DNA from: Allacma fusca
Taxonomy: Eukaryota > Arthropoda > Collembola > Symphypleona > Sminthuridae
Assembly: GCA_947179485.1 (NCBI GenBank)
Contig: OX359245.1
Coordinates: 76,185,067-76,249,066, forward strand
Length of the DNA stretch: 64,000 nt
Reading direction: 5' to 3'
Within the stretch, counting starts at the first letter, position 1. Every line of letters starts with the position of its first letter. Below, in pieces: positions 12,201 through 20,702 of this stretch. The position numbers were made by a program, and so were the translations under genes. The notes under the pieces are model-generated. The model was not told the origin of the DNA and ran no database searches. It saw only the letters and a list, made by a program, of their open reading frames with translations.

Positions 12201-12818
12201 GGGGTCAGCGTCGTGACTGACAAAAACCATGTCTCCTCTAGCATTTAGCATGAATTCGCCTGTGGCCTCAGCCTCCTGGTCTTGTTGGGCCTGTTGGCCC
12301 TCCAGGTTGGTTACCTCGAGGTCGCGTAATTCTCGTTGCATAGCTAGTCTATGGAGATTTTGTCCTTGCACCACCTTTGTTTTTGAAAACTTTGGTGTTT
12401 GTGCTGTCGATACTGTTGGTGTTCGTTTAGGACTGGTTGCCGTACCTGTTGCAGGTGTTGACACCGTGTCCAAGAACACATCCATGCTTTCATCATTATT
12501 GTCAGGATTATCTCCGTGCCCCGTGGCCTGCGAGCCCGATGGACTTTGTGCAGATAATGCCAGGGTTGTACTGCCGGATTCTTCCATGACTGTAGATGTC
12601 GAAGCTGAAGACGTTGAAGAGAGGTCTACACCTGCCGTTGCTGTATTAGCTTTGGCTTTCGCTGCTTTCCTCTCTTCTTTCCTACGGGCGAGGATTTCCT
12701 CCAAGCCTGTTTCATTCTGTGGCACTGGGCCTGCCGATCGCGTAGTCCTTCGAGATGGTATTGAAGGTGCAGGTGGTGGTTCCCTTCTTGATGGATGTTG
12801 GTTCTTTTCGGGTTCCAT
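6252..12818 (-). CDS. gag: Giant Gag polyprotein of the Ty3/gypsy element (2,188 aa)
   Basis: A single uninterrupted frame starts at ATG 12818 and stops at TAA 6254-6252. The C-terminal third is recognisable Gag: a retrotransposon-gag/capsid-type helical region at about residues 1657-1840, then an Asn/Gln/Tyr/Gly-rich tract with about a dozen QGY or QGF repeats (about 1990-2086), then one CCHC zinc knuckle (C-X2-C-X4-H-X4-C) beginning near residue 2154 (6318-6359). The first about 1,600 residues are Ser/Thr/Gln/Arg-rich and largely low complexity. They include a run of ten serines just before the capsid region and three related patches (near residues 987, 1060 and 1209) of the form aromatic-X3-P-X-G-X2-Y. 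Typical Ty3/gypsy Gags are a few hundred residues, so the N-terminal extension is exceptional. It would package the element RNA. Plus-strand and off-frame ORFs over this stretch are shadows of this gene. Confidence 0.92.
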   Translation of the reverse strand: MEPEKNQHPSRREPPPAPSIPSRRTTRSAGPVPQNETGLEEILARRKEERKAAKAKANTATAGVDLSSTSSASTSTVMEESGSTTLALSAQSPSGSQATGHGDNPDNNDESMDVFLDTVSTPATGTATSPKRTPTVSTAQTPKFSKTKVVQGQNLHRLAMQRELRDLEVTNLEGQQAQQDQEAEATGEFMLNARGDMVFVSHDADPTIKEILSQFNQPEERPTSSAATSSFEIITDPGSNHTSIEEGEQGFATPESEMEEVTTESPNNVVVSNLTNPVGNGDIPQDTSVQSQQDVQSQGMCSKATGQTEQQVNQQSSTELDELEDSNRPIAIATSTPEIIQPGNLSTHSSFRDNLAITQSDESTEQSEQGDSPTGLPRTYNSIGSDRDQVTTQLNQQLSNLSISDHRKASQSNTTVSQQPDIQQLVRDRFLSRPSPGFSNRGDVGFQRTLSRVSESTEQEGPVEDQLPPIREGQDNIQRVEENFVQLVTGTGVIVPAGSFQQLVTTAGFQRNSVENFLVVRGLEGQLIEVYHRLAQNLYTGTVQWTHFFLRLAEVTHRRDNNRDPNREEREVLRTRAFEYGRNVRDNIFIPTDVIRNLLEHRVLSLRSHQAHQDSQIFFNDTPRYTTVIQSGRLSENLEFGQPRQERRVSDESRPGPEQDSNNNGTTQQSVIDSSADDIISRFLRYEQRNPPVTRNPVTGLLEPASRSTLRTISGEPTVQPVTSRRISPESLNTSSSSINKAIAQAIASSTLQAGLTTPRNRKSSNSDRDHRRPSNQVTDSNQVDYSSPRSQLFQKSVRRHYRVNSAEENSNLNPRTSPQGITTRERPSNSRCETTIQRGSPRAPTTSPTVQTGNQTPTGSSTAQPRVTPRSSNSCRSAPATGDRGQSSRHSNSHETTQQINPAHISPTSQNRQVSTENTPRNRPTQPNLQFRPQPTQDDLETPTEEVETTQIGSTSQATVKRDLTTTKLYVNTDSIQANNNDQLVHRVYQSPGGRIYVHPPVHALRAPPLDVSETALRTLVQVGRQLREQNPSLTIANTIRNSDTGTYYQAFRPQDRFTIYQSPRGSLYNSLPIGRTGIHRHSLRGRDILQRATNNDRTIIEGGELVTAPQPPPSEQTSRSNESYVQGDTLRSRTATPASTTRAATTFAVPARPTGRFITRSANRPTTPTASAVPVRPNSAVAGPSRVTTTPTTSQGKVSWLDDLQYGVNIWTGPSGRVYTSENEATEDELVPSRITVRQYSKIARRQDRFRNQGVENEATWTGQVRRLIYYNRRDGIIQRRFRPARDSNFEAFAATRAEHEEIVLSEHPIFTFWNIITRRSLDPGQISSYIAPNFRLYHRHISLPNGVRRQRVPPGFLEEIENEHDHQEALNRLIHDPNVEILSDTSSEEEEEQVIQRDTPRRESGQHSSAQSSVETEHIFIGVDEEDFIIPEVPGQFTIRISIDDAYDAAFRAIERDEEIQEEVRFVDNTGETHFFPRIRLRDLSPETQVVLTQVRKRRKPLRARRQIGNNRPRPPGPGPSGSGRGNQSRGANNNNSHNQRPSQQRSNAGRGGSRGGRHIGGRQRARSDPGSSGGSSSSSSSSSSNSSNPHDFEAFDNWRNRQIVNRNNFFNQVNVNIINPYVPLNRNQGIRIEEVADQEQVRIIPRRHLDDDMTALMFPKVEFKPGVDDPETAFATAELQTNRFGGDTIITRMQYVQIIFDPPVRDWIRNWIAERRLHEELPYDTINWDEFREEFLIRYSITDQMIRTLMEKRKMNTDEDPCAYIDAKLALINRVDRFMPELEKIRLLRAGLTSEYIVFCRGWTAGTVADFIEGIKQYDEDRKTDGAESIETRFAKVQEMLEKLTSGMKPVPAETTVVKIAAVREQQDYRRPENRPNDQRGRSPGQGNFNNSRNSSPGYSNNNNYPDRGRNNQGYDDRRNYGNRGRSPTPERFYNNQDRSRPQYRNDGNNSNNQGYPQRNQNFGSRQSPNRQYYNNNPNNQGNRQWNDQQMNQGYNQSYNGYNSQGFNQTQGFMPPQGFNPNQGYPPQQGYAPFQGYVPTQGYGPSQGYVPQQGYGQGQNAGYANPGMQQIQANPQGYQNQGYQPNNSQGGQRPQQYNNNNNRSRTNSRDRNSQSNDRNNSWRNQPDRQEQSQPIPGQLALESTQTDLKCFGCGEMGHLRRNCPHKRQSSPYPSGNSQRGTHPQ
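6257..6285 (-). promoter_or_regulatory. Programmed -1 ribosomal frameshift signal between gag and pol
   Basis: On the coding strand the heptamer GGGAAAC (6285-6279) is read G-GGA-AAC in the gag frame, the X-XXY-YYZ phase needed for -1 slippage. After a 7-nt spacer comes GGGGG-ACGCA-CCCCC (6271-6257), a 5-bp all-GC hairpin. The pol frame is exactly -1 to gag, opens 13 bases upstream of the heptamer and overlaps the end of gag. A shift here joins the last Gag residues directly to the protease domain. Seen directly: heptamer, phase, spacer and stem. Inferred: that it is used. A pseudoknot with downstream sequence was not modelled. Confidence 0.75.
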
Positions 12819-15800
12819 ACCTGTAAACGTCCTAACTTTTTCTGGATGGGCTGAAAAATGCTAAGGCGTTTCGTAAAGTTTGGTTTTATGAATTTGTTTT
12901 GACGGTTGTGAGAGTTCGTTTGTCAATTCCAATCCTGAAAACCTTCTTAAAGCTTATGCCAAATTTCAACTTAAACCGTTTCCTAAAATTTTGCCTTGTA
13001 TGCCTATGCTTATTTAATCCTAGTTTTTAAACTTAATCGTGCCAATTGGTGATGATAGCTTGGAAAGGAAATTTTTCTGTGCTTATAACCTAAGTGTTCA
13101 AACCCTGAACGTCCCTAACCTTAGCTGTGAATCGTCTTAAACTTAATCTCTGTAATCCTAACGTTTCCAATAAGTACCTCCTGGTGTTACCACCTGGATT
13201 TCCTTAAAACCTAAACTTTCTAATCTTAATTTCCTTTAAAACTTAATCCTTCCTTAAAAACTAAAGTGTCATAAACTTAATTCCCTTAAAACTTAACCTT
13301 CTCTAAACTTAGTCTCCTTAATCCTATCTTCCTTAAAACTTAAAGCTCTTAAACTTACTCACCTTAAAACTTAACCTTCTTACAATAACTTATTTGCAAT
13401 GGCTAGTTGCGTCTAACCCCTTAAATTATCAGTCTTTTTGTCAATCAACACTCCTCACATTCGGGCCGGTGTTGCCTAAATTCCCTAAATACTCCTGTAA
13501 TGATTCCCAGAATTAATAAGGACTGTATTCCTCGCTACTAATTACCCTTCTGTCCCAAAGGATATGTTTCGCGTCCTAATTCGTACCTAAGAACTTCCTT
13601 GAACCGATCCTACCATCAGCAAGGCTTGTATCTGGCGTAGACAGCAAAAACTGAAAGCACCAGAGTTTACTGAATTCCTATCCCTATAACCAACTCTCAA
13701 AAACCATGAGCCTGTGGTTTCTTATGCCAATTCTCTCTACTCTAGCAAAATCCTTCGAGAATGGCTAATCTTATGATGCACTCAAAACCATGAGTCATCT
13801 ATGGAAGAAGTAATAAATATGAAAGTCCCTACGTATGGCCATAGCTGGAAACCGCATACATAGATTTTAAAGTGAACCTCCGTGCTTTGGAATGTCCCCT
13901 GTTATCCTATCCACTAAACCATGGACCTCCTTACTAGTAATAGTCATTGCTGTTACCTATCCGCTAGCTCGGGCACATTACAAACATATACCTATATCGG
14001 TGCGTCAATCATAGCCTCTCCGATTACCTCTAGTAGGTCACAGGCTTATCGGTACTTTTGTCGGCACTCCATCCGATCACCTCCGTGCTTGGAATGACTC
14101 GAACCCTACTAAACCATAAGGTCCCTCCTAATCTTCCTAGCCTCTCGGATTCTACGTGTACTAAAACTTATACACAACAATGATTCCGCTCACATTTCGG
14201 CCCTTGAATCCCTAAAACTACGTAGATGAGAATTTTCTTATATGTATGCTTATATACTATGCCAATGTGTCCACGCTCAATGTACCTCGGCCCTTTGGAC
14301 TAAATTTTTGTTCAAGCCTTAATTAAACTGTCCTAATCACCTCGGCGCTCATATTCGGCCCTTCCGAACAAATTTTGTTCACCTTACATACTATAATCTT
14401 TAGATGGTCTGATCTACCTATGCTCTCTAACTGAGCTATATAGGTTTTGATTTGCAAAATGACTAACTGAAATCTGATATGCTCCGTGCTCACATTCGGC
14501 CTTCCGGATTGACTTTTGAAATCCTAATATTTGCCAAAACCATGACAAATTATGTCCTAATTACCCAGCGCACAAAACGGCATTTCTGGTAGAGATGGAA
14601 AGATGGAAGAAGAAAAGAAGTTTGTGAAAAGTTTATGATAGGTCCTATTGTTACCCGTGTAAACCTACACATCAGGTAAAGAAAGTAATTTTCAGCGAAA
14701 GAGTTTTTAATTGGGTTTTGCCACCTTGCCATGGGGCTCTTAATTACGTAATTTGGAGATTATAGATGTTAAAGACATTTGTGCTCATAACTCGGCCCTT
14801 CAAATGTACTTATACTAGAAGGAGAAAAGATGTAGAGAAAGAAGAGAGTGAAAGATTATTTTTGAGTTATTTACTGAAAAGATAGATCGTATTTTGCTTT
14901 AAACTAAGCTTGGAAAGTGAATTTTGAGAGTCTTGTATTAATAAAAAAAGTCCTGATTGATTGAAAGATTGTAATTGTGTTTTGGGTTCCTATCCCCTAG
15001 CCTGGGGTTTCCCAAGACTTGAAAAGTAATTTGAAGAGTTAAAAGAATTTCAATGCTCAAAACGGCCTTTTTGAAATTAAGAACTTAAGACTTACGAAGA
15101 GAAAGATTACTATTATACTGTGCTCAGGCCGGCCCTTCAGCCGGAATAGTTCTCTTTACAATACGAACACTGTTTATGCCTCCGCTCACAACGGCACTTA
15201 AGGCGTCTAAAAAGATAGAAGAAGACTTATGTTACTGAAAGAAGCTAATTTTGGTGAAAATTCTTATGCACACACACCTACTATGTACTCTGAAAACCAC
15301 AAAATACATATACATATATGCGCAATTTTCTAATTTAAACATATGATTTGTATCTAAACTCTGGTTAATTACTCCTGAATATTAGCTACGCGTCGTAACT
15401 ACATGACAAAATTAATATGCTCCTAATCATGAAATTCATGAACCTTAAAGAAAATTTTGTATTACCTTGTTGGACGTCCTCTTCCCCTAATTTTCCGGTT
15501 GGAAAGAGTCCCAATTTCACTGGTCACTTAAAATAGTATTTCCGGCCGTAAAAATAGTTCTTTTTATAGTGCCGCACTAGGACTTCTGAACTGTTATTTG
15601 AATCCGCGCGTGATGATAATGGCCAAATTTTCTTTCTTGAGGTAACATTGTTGCATGTTATAACTGCCTTTCACGAGAAGTTTCGGGTGGCCCTGGAGAG
15701 AAATGAAACACTTACTCCTTGTCGAGCCCCATACTTCCATCCCGTGAATTTTATTTGACTAACGACCTTACTTGCTACAAAGTTTGGTCTTTTGTCACAG

Positions 15801-16500
15801 GGTCATCCGCAGGTCCCCGACCTACGGATCCTCCGGGTCCTTACCAAATAAACCCGAAGGCCTGGCAGAAACATCATGTTATGTATCTGTATTACCCGGG
15901 TATTGATGTTGTGTGGGTAATAATAATGTAGCCTAGGTTCGGGTGTTCCATCCCCTGAATTCCTGGAATCCGATGTTGTTGGAAACGCATGAATAAATGG
16001 AACTAATGAATTCTGTGTGTAGTTCGTTTTTATAATTTATTGAGCCGATTTATTGTTCCTAAACTGATACAATTTACACTGAACAATTAACATTTAACAC
16101 AAATAGAATTTGAAGTCTGAATCTCTTCTTCTCATGAAATCTCCCGATTTCATGTCGCCCCGCTGGCTACCTTTTGAGCTCCATCCCGGAGGTTATGGAC
16201 TCTAGGTGCGGCTCCTCTGATGTTGCTTGCTTGAAGTCGAGATTAGAACTTGTACTTAATCTACGTGTCTTAATTTAAATCTAATCTTATCCTATTCTTA
16301 GTTTATTGTTTATTAAATAATCTGGATCATTTCCTTTCCTTTACTTATGATTATGTTAGGTCAGCGTTTGGTCTCACGTAGCCTCTGCTTACGACCTTCT
16401 AAACTATTTGCTGACTTAGATTATGCTTATTCTACTCTATTTATAATATATCCGTAACAATATTTATGATGATCCTCGGAATTCTCAAGACCTCAATCGC
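12819..16500 (-). other. 5' leader (and probably 5' LTR) of the Ty3/gypsy element, filled with degenerate repeats
   Basis: No long ORF fits here. Positions 13139-13390 carry about ten degenerate copies of a TTAAGTTTTAAGG-like word (coding sense). Positions 13449-15205 carry about ten spaced copies of GAAGGGCCGAATGTGAGCAC-like sequence (coding sense), interleaved with tRNA-like fragments (for example TAGCTCAGTTAGAGAGC near 14435-14451). The 5' LTR must lie at the high-coordinate end, but its borders and the primer-binding site could not be fixed because the 3' LTR is outside the window. The right limit of 16500 is a guess. Confidence 0.5.
15560..15569 (-). promoter_or_regulatory. Candidate TATA box of the retroelement LTR
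   Basis: On the minus strand the sequence reads CTATAAAAAG upstream of the gag leader. Position and orientation fit a U3/R promoter. No LTR border was identified, so this is tentative. Confidence 0.25.
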
Positions 16501-17623
16501 TTGTTAAAATCGACTCACAAATATTTTGTATACGAAATATTAGTACATAAACGGTAATCCACTATTTTTTAATTTATAAAAGTAATTTGCGAGAACCTTT
16601 AAAAAAATTCTTGATCAAAATTTATGTTGACTAGAATACAACATGTAATCAGTTTATACTTTCATTCATTTATTAACGCGGTAACGAAAAGGGAAACGAA
16701 ACGCAAAAATTACTTCTTGATCAGATGAAAGTATAAATACACCGAAGGAATCTCATTTTTCCCCCCGCAACAGAAGTAAGGGAAAGGCACGCAAAAGTGA
16801 AACTATAAACCCGGCTTATAGGAGTATTTCTTAGCTGAGGAAGCAAAATTATCTACAAGCTATGTAATTGTATGACATGCCTCTCTACGAAGGATTCGTA
16901 CTTGGGGATTAAGAAGATGGTTAAATGCATTGTTGCAAATATGCAAGTTACACACTGGAGCAGAAATCCCATAGATTAAGATAGACTAATTGTAAGTTCA
17001 GCACACAATTCTTGAGTGAGAAATTGTTTTTGCGGACACTGTATTGTTCATCTGTGTGTTTCGGTTAATACTATCACATGTGGAGCTCAATGGGGCTCAT
17101 GAACTGGAACGGTGATGTTTGGATTGCTGTTCTGCTTTTACAATTTGTATTCTCGGTACACAGACCCGACTTACAAGTGTTTAGAGCTGTTTTTCCTGAC
17201 TGGTGAAAGCACATACTTGGATATAGTTGATAAATGATACTCCCGTAATGCTTTTCCATATAAAAGTTGAATGTCGTTGTAAATAAGATTGACATGAATT
17301 TGAAATATGGCTGGAAATAAATTTTAAAAAAATAGAAGTTTTAATGACTTGTCGGAAATTTAAATCTAAGTACTAAAGTCAAATGTTGTTTTAGGTAGTG
17401 ATAAATGATGTAATGAAGAGATAAAATTATGAGACAGTAAAATTATGATACAATAAAATTTACCTATGCACAAATAGGTATACTCAGAAGAGCGATTTCA
17501 CTGTCACGCCATTATTTCTTCATAAATAAGCCATCATTGGCCCGATATGTGTAAGTTATTATTTTTACTGATGCTTATAAGCCAGTCATGGCGCCACATC
17601 CCAAATCATCCGATAGACATGAC
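16501..17623. other. Gene-free AT-rich stretch
   Basis: Only short chance ORFs (for example 73 codons on the minus strand at 17074-17295) with no recognisable motif. I see no gene or clear repeat border. Confidence 0.4.
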
Positions 17624-18289
17624 CAGGGTTGGCCAATTGAAAATGCCATGGCATTTTGGGCATTTTCCCTGCCGAAAATGCCCGGGCATTTTGGGCATTT
17701 TAAATTCATGGCATTTTGGGCATTTATGGCATTTTCGGCATTTTTGGCATAATCCGCGTCAGCAGGCATTTTGGGCATATTCAATCATTTCTTGGGATAC
17801 TTCTGCCCAGGCGCTGTCTATTATTTTTTAGCAAGGTAAATTTCGCTACATGTTTTGTTTGAACCAATGCAAATTCCTTTATAATTTCATACCTGAAATT
17901 TCATTAATTATCACTTTATTAAAATTTGTATTATCATTATTTTAAATCTTATTTCATTTTTTAATTTCAACTTGAGATTTAATCACGATACCTCGAATCA
18001 CTATTCAGGTTCATTGGTCCGACAGTTTACAAATTTCTATGCTTTAGATTAATTCATTCTGTGAAATGTTTATTTTAAAATAAAGTTTGACATTTAAAAA
18101 AATCTTTAAACAAGAGCCGTAAATAATGATTATTTACAAAATAATCGAAAATGCCCAAAATGCCGGGCATTCTGAAAGTTGGGCATTTTCGGCATTTTCA
18201 GGGCATTTTCAACCGGGCAGGCATAAAACCGAGGGCATTTTCAACCGGGCAGGCATAAAACCGAGGGCATTTTCATTTGGCCAACCCTG
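17624..18289. mobile_element. hAT-like non-autonomous element with GGCATTTTGGGC arms, 8-bp TSD
   Basis: Ends are CAGGGTTGGCCAA and its inverse TTGGCCAACCCTG, flanked by the direct repeat GACATGAC (17616-17623 and 18290-18297). Both arms are built from many degenerate copies of GGCATTTTGGGC or its inverse. Near the right end a roughly 31-bp unit ending in GGCATAAAACCGA is present twice (about 18207-18268). The middle is AT-rich. Length 666 bp, no transposase. TIR and TSD size match the hAT superfamily. Confidence 0.85.
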
Positions 18290-19523
18290 GACATGACAAA
18301 AGAAAACTAGGCCCTGTTATGCTTCCTGAATGGTATCCTGGATTTGGTACCCCGTGTACAATATTGACCTCGGAGGTCACAGCTGGGTCTTCGTGTCACC
18401 AACTGGAACCAAACTCGGCACACGTTTAATGTGTCTAATTAAAGCCCTAGTTCAAATTTGGGCAAGTTCTATCACCGTTTAAAATATGAAACCGGTATCG
18501 ACGCTCTTTGACCTATTGAGGTCAGTATCTTAGAGTTTTGAGGTCATATCTCGCTGAAAATTTTTTTGCACGTTATTTAATTTTTATTCTTGCCATTTTT
18601 GAAGTTATATTGCCAATTTCCACTGTTTTAATTTTTTGGTTCCCCATGAGCCCCCCCTCATTTTTCGGTAACTTTAACCCCGGATATCTCCGAATCCTGT
18701 TTTACGATTTCTTTGGGCCAATTATCAAAAACGATCTACTCTTCAAGGTGCACCCTCCAGGAATTTTCTTATTGAGATCGAACAGGGGGCATATTCTCGT
18801 AAGGATTGTGCGGTGTCCTTTTCAAAATATAGATAATTTGAAATGCGTCGACCTTTTCTAGCAAGTATATCTTGTAGGGAATTTGTTTTGCAAACAGGGA
18901 TTTTAAAAACTTATCAGCCTTCTTTCAGCTGGGATTTTCAAAATCGTTGACGACTTTCTTGCATGGATTTAAGATTCAGCTGGAAGAATTAAAAACCTTC
19001 CAGAGTCATTCACAAAAAAAATCAGACACCGGCTTTAAGATAGTGGTAAAAAATTAATGAAGAGAATAAAGCCACGAGAGCAGTTACAATTGAACACAAG
19101 CAACTACATATAAACTGCATTTTGATTCCAAACACACCCCATTAATTTAGCTCGCGTCATTCACTAATCAAAATCTTCCGCTCCGAGCGATTGTCTTTAT
19201 TTACAATTGTGTATTACAACCTTGAGAGGATTGGAATTATTGGAGTAAACTACTGGAAACAATTCTTTGCATAAGAATTTCGTCCAAACAAAGGCGAATA
19301 ATCAAACGTTATCACCCTGAACATATCTTAATTGACATTCACCGTGAAAACAATGGATTTCAATTTATAGTAGAGTATCGAAATTAAAGAATTCCGATGT
19401 TAAATATCTGAGTACAAGAATAGGACTCACCAGTACGGAGATGCTACAGTGCACAGCACATTGGTAAATAAATGTAAAGGAATTAATTTCATCCAATTCA
19501 ATACTACAGACCACTAACTGAAA
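18290..19523. other. Intergenic stretch with unclassified repeat-like sequence
   Basis: No gene found. A 107-codon ORF at 18538-18861 has no recognisable motif. Around 18890-19020 words such as AACAGGGATTTT and AAAATCGTTGACG recur and resemble sequence near 45590-45760, suggesting an old dispersed repeat. Confidence 0.35.
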
Positions 19524-20405
19524 ATGGATATTTCAATTTACACAGCAGTGGTTCTATTTTGTGTCACGGTAGGGAAATGAAATGCGCCGAATATTTTGTA
19601 TTTAATTTAAAATCCTAATTAATAATCTTCAAAGGTTTTTCCAGATCGCTCAAGCAGATAGATGTCTATTTTACGTTCCTGTGGGTGACAGTGTCTTGAA
19701 ATGTGGGGAAGAAGTCTACCATGCAGATAGGACTTACATGAGTGCTTACAATTTCTGTGGTTCGGGCAGAAATGGAACCGAAATCACCGACAAGGATGTA
19801 AGACCAAATATTCATTGGAAGGGTCTTTTATAGGATCTATGTCTTGTGAGAGTACTCGTAAAAGTGTTTGCGTTAGAGTTCAAATTAAATTCTAATTTCT
19901 GTGTTTTAGATCCGTTGCATCTACGAGTCAGCGATGTACATTAGAAACGGTCAATTAGATCCTTACCATATAATGAAAATGATCAACAAGGTTTTCCCCG
20001 GCCATATTCCACAGTTTAAGCTTACCATACAATCATGTGGATTGGGTATGATTACTAATTCCTTACTTCAAACATATTTGATGGTACTTTAGAAAATAAA
20101 ACAAACGTAGCCACATTACCCTTAGCCTTTAAAGATGTAATCGGTAGACCGTTTTCGCAACTATTCTGTTAACATGTTCCATATAATCCTTGTTTGTAAA
20201 TCAAATAGAAAGCTTCAAAAAATCCAAACAGGAGGAGAAATTCAAGCACTTTGATTGCCTTTTCAAGGGTTACGAAGATGTGAGTATACTAATGTTTACT
20301 CCTCTAGAATTAGATGAAGTCATTAAAAAAATTCGTAGATGTTATGTGAGAAACCTGAATAATTATTATGTTAATTGCATAGATCTGCGGACACAAGACT
20401 TGTGA
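19524..20405 (+). CDS. Secreted odorant-binding-protein-like protein (Minus-C pattern), 176 aa
   Basis: Four coding exons join in frame with GT/AG borders: 19524-19568, 19645-19797, 19910-20045 and 20209-20405 (phases 0, 0, 1; stop TGA). The N-terminus is a short signal peptide spanning exons 1 and 2. In the mature part one Cys is followed after 33 residues by another (RC-IYES), after 39 by the next (QSC-GLE) and after 18 by the next (FDC-LFKG). Classical insect OBPs show C3-C4 spacing near 40 and C4-X9-C5-X8-C6, so the spacing fits an OBP that lacks C2 and C5. The central helix-rich segment with NGQLD is also OBP-like. Extra cysteines lie at the C-terminus. A GTGAGT after the FKGYED codons could be an alternative donor, but the frame reads on to the stop. 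It would bind small hydrophobic ligands outside the cell; that is inference. The gene model is firmer than the family call. Confidence 0.6.
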
Positions 20406-20567
20406 CTGGATGAATTCGTTTGACTAAAACCTTATCTGAATTCGTGAATTTAATGGTATCTTAATAGAATTTAGGCTTTAATATTAGATGAAGCACTCGT
20501 TCTCACTTGTAACGATCAGATTTCTCCTCTAAATTTTAATATGCATTGACGTGAACTGAGCGATTCA

Positions 20568-20573
20568 AATAAA
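20568..20573 (+). terminator. Poly(A) signal AATAAA of the OBP-like gene
   Basis: AATAAA lies 163 bases after the TGA stop at 20405 and before the next transposon (20703). It is the first such hexamer downstream. Confidence 0.4.
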
Positions 20574-20702
20574 CGTATAAACTTTACCGCAATCGTAATA
20601 TCCTGATATTGTTATTGTTTTAACCTTTACGTAAGCATTAGCAGGGATGAGAAGGCATAGGTTTAAGAATTGTTTAAACTTACAATATCATTGATGCATG
20701 GC

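Noticed and set aside
14400-14450. tRNA gene in the retroelement leader
   Set aside because: Only a D-arm-like stretch and a short anticodon-like hairpin are present. No acceptor or T-arm pairs, so it is at most a tRNA-derived fragment.
15920-16010. 5' LTR end and primer-binding site
   Set aside because: No TG...CA border next to a convincing 18-nt tRNA 3'-end match was found. Without the 3' LTR no comparison is possible.
17624-18289. CRISPR array reading of the GGCATTTTGGGC repeats
   Set aside because: Units are degenerate, unequally spaced and inverted between the arms, and lie within TIRs and a TSD in a eukaryotic genome.
20281-20308. 28-base intron in the last exon of the OBP-like gene (GTGAGT...CTAG)
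   Set aside because: It is too short to be likely and is not needed. The frame reads through to TGA at 20405.
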